Below are positions 44,733-48,347 of a stretch of 48,347 bases of DNA, in pieces. The notes beneath the pieces are model-generated. The model had not been told where the DNA came from. It worked only from the letters and a program-made list of their open reading frames with translations, and did not search any database. The stretch's first letter is position 1. Each line of letters starts with the position of its first letter. The DNA is taken from positions 1-48,347 of the forward strand of contig JAICQO010000047.1 of the NCBI GenBank assembly GCA_025937835.1, read 5' to 3'. Both the position numbers and the translations under genes were made by a program. Origin of the DNA: Polyangiaceae bacterium (lineage in GTDB: Bacteria > Myxococcota_A > Polyangia > Polyangiales > Polyangiaceae).

Positions 44733-46391
44733 GTGCAGAGCCTCGCACCGCGACAAGCTGATCCGGACGACTCGCCGGGAGCCCAAGAGCCCGAACAAAG
44801 GCTGGGCTCGACGTCCGCCGTGGTGCCTGTGCTCGGTCATCACACCGCGCCGGGTGTGATCGTGGAGCAGAAGTACGAGCTCGTACGCTTGCTCGGTGAA
44901 GGCGGGATGGGCGCGGTCTGGGTCGCCAAACATCTCACCCTCGACGTGCACGTCGCGCTCAAGGTCATGCACAGCGACCTCGGCGAGCACGTCCCGGGTG
45001 CGGCCGACCGCATGTTGCAGGAGGCGCGGGCTGCCGCCTGCATCGGCCATCCGGCGATCGTGCAGGTGTTCGACTTCGGACGCACTCGCGACGGCGCCCC
45101 GTTCATCAGTATGGAGCTCTTGCACGGCGAGAGCCTCGCGCAGGCCGTGGAGCGCCGCGGTCGTCTTCCCGCCACGCGCGCGCTGCAGGTGCTCTTGCCA
45201 ATCGCCGACGCGCTCGCGGTCGCGCACCAGCGTGGCATCGTTCACCGCGATCTCAAGCCCGACAACGTGTTTCTGGCGCGGCTAGCCGACGGCCGCGTGC
45301 AGCCGAAAATCCTCGACTTCGGCATCGCCAAGCTCGAGACCGAGCACCTGCCGAAGCTCACCGTGCAGGGGACCGTGCTCGGCAGCCCGGCGTACATGGC
45401 GCCCGAGCAAGCCTGGGGCGAAAACGACATCGATCAGCGCGCCGACATCTGGGCCTTCTCGGTGATGCTCTACGAGCTCCTGACCGGCACCGTGCCGTTC
45501 CAGGCCGACAGCTACAACGCGCTGTTGTTCGCGATCACGCGCAACGAGCCCAAGCCGCTCGCCGACTTCGGCGTGGACTCGCCCGAGCTCTGGCAGATCC
45601 TGCTCAAGGGCCTCGCGAAGGATCGCGACGCGCGCTACGCGGACATGCGCGAGCTCGGCCGCGCCTTCGCGAGCTACCTGCTCTCGCAAGGCGTGAAGAC
45701 GGACATCACCAAGGCGCCGATCACGAGCTGGCTCGAGTCGCGCCCGTCTCCGCTCGATGCGTCCCTGTTCCCCTCGCTCTCGCCGCACGGTTCGAGCGCG
45801 CCGCCCGCGCGCGGCGTGGCCACGCAGGTGGCCGGCTCGCCCATCCCGCCGCGCGAAGCCCCCTCTTCGCGGCCGGAGGCCGATCTCGAGCTCGCTTCGC
45901 CCGCGCGCACCGCCGCAAAGAAGCTCGTCGTCCCGATCGAGCGCAGCCCCGGCGTCGCGATGCGCTTCTCCTTCCGCAGAAACAAGCGCACGCCCGCCCA
46001 ACCCCAGCTCGCGCGCCCGAGCCTCGGCTTCGAGGACCCGCGCTTCTTGCAGTTCGTCGGCATCGCCGTGATCAGCGCCGCGGTGTTCGTCGGCGCGGCC
46101 TGGTGGCAATCCGCGCACAACCCCCCGCGCGCCGCCACCGCCCCCACGCCCGCCGCCGCTCCCGCCCCTGCTCCAACTCCGACGCCCGCGCCCACGCCGC
46201 AACCGAGCGCCCGCGCCGGGCTCGAGCGCTACCCTTCACCCGACGGCGTCCCCAGCATCGACTTCCACGCGCGCGAGCTCGACGACGAACCCGAAGCGCG
46301 CGAGCCCGCGCGCGATCGCAGCTCGGTTTCCCGCCCCCGCCCCAAACGCCGCCCCGCATCGAGCGCCGATCTGAAGAACCCCTTTCGCTGA
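44733..46391 (+). CDS. Ser/Thr protein kinase with C-terminal membrane helix
   Basis: A 552-residue eukaryote-like kinase: ATP loop [11 protein letters not shown], Lys77 in VALKVMH, catalytic [13 protein letters not shown] (Asp173), DFGIAK (195-200), activation loop ending [10 protein letters not shown]. After residue 330 comes a Pro/Ala/Arg-rich linker, one transmembrane helix (438-458) and a Pro/Thr-rich outer tail. This is the usual layout for myxobacterial kinases, which often pair with PP2C phosphatases. The start GTG 44733 has no strong ribosome site. It is divergent from the protease gene. Confidence 0.95.
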   Translation: MQSLAPRQADPDDSPGAQEPEQRLGSTSAVVPVLGHHTAPGVIVEQKYELVRLLGEGGMGAVWVAKHLTLDVHVALKVMHSDLGEHVPGAADRMLQEARAAACIGHPAIVQVFDFGRTRDGAPFISMELLHGESLAQAVERRGRLPATRALQVLLPIADALAVAHQRGIVHRDLKPDNVFLARLADGRVQPKILDFGIAKLETEHLPKLTVQGTVLGSPAYMAPEQAWGENDIDQRADIWAFSVMLYELLTGTVPFQADSYNALLFAITRNEPKPLADFGVDSPELWQILLKGLAKDRDARYADMRELGRAFASYLLSQGVKTDITKAPITSWLESRPSPLDASLFPSLSPHGSSAPPARGVATQVAGSPIPPREAPSSRPEADLELASPARTAAKKLVVPIERSPGVAMRFSFRRNKRTPAQPQLARPSLGFEDPRFLQFVGIAVISAAVFVGAAWWQSAHNPPRAATAPTPAAAPAPAPTPTPAPTPQPSARAGLERYPSPDGVPSIDFHARELDDEPEAREPARDRSSVSRPRPKRRPASSADLKNPFR

Positions 46392-46457
46392 CGCTCTCCC
46401 TTCCCGCAGACGCGGGACCGCTGTTCACCGTCAGCTTGGTCGTGTATCGCGTATTCG

Positions 46458-46941
46458 ATGCGTGTGGGTCGAGCCGCGGTGTGGTTGCTCTTGGTCGCGG
46501 GCTGCGGCGGCGACAGCGAATCGGATCGCGATGAGCTGTATCGAGTCATCAGCGGCGGCTCGGTTCAGCGGCAACATGCGTGTGCGGAGGTTCGACGCGG
46601 CGAGACCTCGCTCCGCACGGACTTGCTCCCACTGGGTTTGGCACGCGCTGCGCGAGCGAATCGACCAGGCCGAGCTGGTTGTGGTGACACGCTGTCTCGA
46701 GCAGGTGCGAACCTACAACGCTTGCTTTACCGAGCTGCCCTGCGAGGCGTTCGAAGACCGACGTCAGCCGGCATGGCTCAGTGGAATCGAACTCGCGCCG
46801 TGCGGCTGTGGTGTCGCGGACTACGCTCCCGAACCCGGCTGGATCGTTCGCCGCGCAGTGCTTCCGGAGAACCTGTCGGCGTGCGAGGGCGTCTTGCCGC
46901 TGCAAGGGGCTCCGCCCACTCCTGGCTTCGCCTGCCCATGA
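46458..46941 (+). pseudogene. Frameshifted lipoprotein gene
   Basis: The first frame from ATG 46458 gives a clear lipoprotein signal (WLLLVAGC) and then DELYRVISGGSVQRQHACAEV. Beyond about 46625 the likely coding frame shifts by +1 to HWVWHALRERIDQAELVVVTRCLEQVRTYNACFTELPCEAF..., ending at 46941. Each part alone looks like half of a small Cys-rich exported protein, and joining them needs one indel in or near 46570-46640. It may be a real pseudogene or a sequencing error. No family is recognised. Confidence 0.6.
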
Positions 46942-47336
46942 GCGCGAGCCAGCACTTCAGAAAGCACTCGCATCTTGAATCGGGCTGACTTCCCGGGTGC
47001 GCCCATTGAAAAGAGCGCGACTCGCGTCGGAGCGCTCCAAAGGCAACCAACAGCGCCCACCACGACGCAGCAGCCGCGCCTCGCCCGCGATGTAACGGAG
47101 CTCTGGCTGCACCTGCTAACCGTGGCGTCCTCTTGGTTGGATTTACCGCCACGCGCGCCACGGCGGACCGCCATGGGCGCCAGATTTTTGGGGACCGAGC
47201 TCCTGCGGACGCTGCGCGACGCATCGCGTCGCAGACGTTGAAGCCGCACCCATCCGTCATTCCGACGCCGCTCGACGCGCAGCGCACGCCCGAAAGCCCG
47301 GCTTGATGTCACCGATCCAATCAGATACTGAAAGTC
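46942..47336. other. Gene-free stretch with small hairpins
   Basis: No frame here has coding character on either strand. Two perfect hairpins are visible: GCGACGC-ATC-GCGTCGC at 47216-47232 and CCGCC/GGCGG near 47149-47165. Neither is followed by a T-tract. GATACT at 47324-47329 ends 7 nt before the next start codon and may be a -10 box. Confidence 0.4.
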
Positions 47337-47759
47337 ATGGCGTCGGTCCGATACGCAGGGCCACTTGCGATTGTCCTTCCCTTGGTCGTCGTGCTCGCGT
47401 GTGGCGGAGTCACCGTCACCCGAGTCGAACCCGGGATCCCCAAGCCCGAAGGCTGCGACCTCCCCGTGTTCACGCGCGACAACCCGATCGATCAGCCTTA
47501 TGAAGTCGCCTGCCTCCTCGAAGCCCGCACTGGCACATCCCTGTTCGTCAATAAGGATCCAAACTCCGTCATTCCCGACGTCAAAGTACCCGCGTGCGAG
47601 TGCGGTGCCGACGCCCTGCTCGTCGTAGAGACGCAACGCCACCCCTTCAGCCTCCTCCCCCCGGAAAAGGGCTACGGTCAGGGCGTCGCCATCCTTCAAC
47701 GCATCCGCTTCACGCGCACCGGCCGCTACGGTCGAAACAAGAGCTCCCTCGAAGATTGA
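47337..47759 (+). CDS. Small lipoprotein, unknown function
   Basis: A 140-residue predicted lipoprotein (lipobox VLAC, Cys22) with four further cysteines, including an ACECGADALLVV segment, and an Arg-rich tail. The character resembles small exported proteins common in myxobacteria. No family is recognised. The ribosome site is weak, and a GATACT box 7 nt upstream could point to a leaderless transcript. Confidence 0.7.
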   Translation: MASVRYAGPLAIVLPLVVVLACGGVTVTRVEPGIPKPEGCDLPVFTRDNPIDQPYEVACLLEARTGTSLFVNKDPNSVIPDVKVPACECGADALLVVETQRHPFSLLPPEKGYGQGVAILQRIRFTRTGRYGRNKSSLED

Positions 47760-47980
47760 TGCCCGCGCACGCACCTGCGAGCGAAAGCCGGCGATGACTG
47801 TGGCCTCTTTCGAAGCCATTGAGCACGTGGTGAACCTTCGCAGCGAAGCCGAAGCCGTGCTGCCCACCAGCGATGCGCTTCGGCGCGGGTGGCGCAACGA
47901 GGACGCATCCGCCGCACGAACCAGCGGCTTTTTCTCGGCGATGGACGCGCCGCACGAACTCTGCGCCTCTGCGGCAGCAG
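47760..47980. other. Non-coding spacer before the repeats
   Basis: No supported gene. At its end (47956-47980) it contains a partial match to the last part of the 181-bp repeat unit that follows (GCGCCTCTGCGGCAGCAG against GCGCCTTTGCGGCAGAAG), so a decayed earlier copy may have been there. Confidence 0.4.
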
Positions 47981-48347
47981 CTCACCAAGCCCGTCTCTTC
48001 GACTCTCGAAGACGCGCACAGCGCCCCCCAAAAACTTGCGCCCGTGGCGCCCGTGGCGCTCTCTCCCCGACCGCGTCGTCACTCAGTCGCCGTGGGTCGT
48101 GCAAAGCGCCCCCGAAAAACCTTGCGAGTCTTTGCGCCCCTTTGCGCCTTTGCGGCAGAAGCTCACCAAGCCCGTCTCTTCGACTCACGAAGACGCGCAC
48201 AGCGCCCCCCAAAAACTTGCGCCCGTGGCGCCCGTGGCGCTCTGTCCCCGACCGCGTCGTCACTCAGTCGCCGTGGGTCGTGCAAAGCGCCCCCAAAAAA
48301 ACTTGCGAGTCTTTGCGCCCCTTTGCGCCTTTGCGGCAGAAGCTCAC
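47981..48347. repeat. 181-bp tandem repeats, running off the window
   Basis: Two complete units start at CTCACCAAG (47981 and 48162), exactly 181 bp apart, and a third begins at 48343 at the edge. Copies differ at only a few positions. Each unit holds an inner half-repeat, GCGCCCCCnAAAAAC followed by TTGCG (at 48021, 48106 and 48202; spacing 85 then 96), a doubled GCGCCCGTG, and a run of CTTTGCGCC-like blocks. 181 is not a multiple of three, so the repeat cannot encode a periodic protein. Confidence 0.93.

Noticed and set aside
46821-47897. A 358-codon minus-strand frame
   Set aside because: It is mostly antisense to the small lipoprotein gene at 47337 and the frameshifted gene, and it lacks a convincing start or family match.
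47982-48263. Minus-strand open frames within the 181-bp repeats
   Set aside because: The period is not a multiple of three, so the frame changes at each unit, and the peptide is Arg/Gly-rich with no start signal.
47981-48347. CRISPR-like array
   Set aside because: Units are contiguous and nearly identical over their full length, without variable spacers, and no cas genes are in the window.

Overview
The window is high-GC chromosomal DNA, almost certainly from a predatory or soil deltaproteobacterium of the phylum Myxococcota, most like the Sorangium/Polyangium group. Signs are the heavy G/C bias at third codon positions, many lipoproteins with Gly/Ala/Thr-rich linkers behind the lipidated cysteine, a eukaryote-like Ser/Thr kinase with a C-terminal membrane helix, a PP2C phosphatase, NtrC/NtrY-type two-component proteins and a Tgl/PilF-like TPR lipoprotein. 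No phage, transposon, integrase or CRISPR array was seen. Assignments come from reading motifs by eye, with no database search.

Layout. 1-8.5 kb: an exported sulfatase (211-2295, -); ahcY (2533-3909, -) behind an ArsR-type regulator/methyltransferase (-); a small + strand operon (methyltransferase, membrane-anchored protein, CBS protein); a ROK sugar kinase (-); two small proteins. 8.5-14.8 kb: a hybrid histidine kinase (-), tRNA-Pro(GGG) (-), a PP2C phosphatase with a cyclic-nucleotide-binding-like tail (-), and a + strand operon tsaB - Crp/Fnr regulator - Tgl-like TPR lipoprotein - RodZ-like protein - recO.

14.8-25.0 kb is the most striking part. Six minus-strand genes (23712 down to 14792), mostly joined by overlapping stop/start codons, encode an exported dikinase-like lipoprotein, a phosphate-porin-like outer-membrane protein with a poly-lysine segment, a thymidylate-kinase-like protein with a long helical-repeat tail, a lipoprotein, a VTC-type polyphosphate polymerase and a Na+/phosphate cotransporter. 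An exported acid-phosphatase-like enzyme is transcribed divergently. Together they read as a phosphate capture, import and polyphosphate-storage module of a composition I do not recognise.

25.0-31.8 kb: murJ and engB (+), a membrane-anchored protein (-), tRNA-Val(CAC) (+) with a clear promoter, a von Willebrand A lipoprotein (-), another lipoprotein (-) and a SUMF1-domain lipoprotein (+). 31.8-40.7 kb: a self-contained divergent efflux locus: tolC-type gene plus NtrC-family regulator on the minus strand, adaptor plus RND pump plus NtrY-type kinase on the plus strand. The region between carries sigma-54 promoter-like elements and two tandem GGACA-N2-TGTCC-like sites. 40.7-48.3 kb: a cysteine-rich lipoprotein, an M6-type metalloprotease with three P-domains, a Ser/Thr kinase, a frameshifted lipoprotein gene, a small lipoprotein and, at the right edge, 181-bp tandem repeats that run out of the window.
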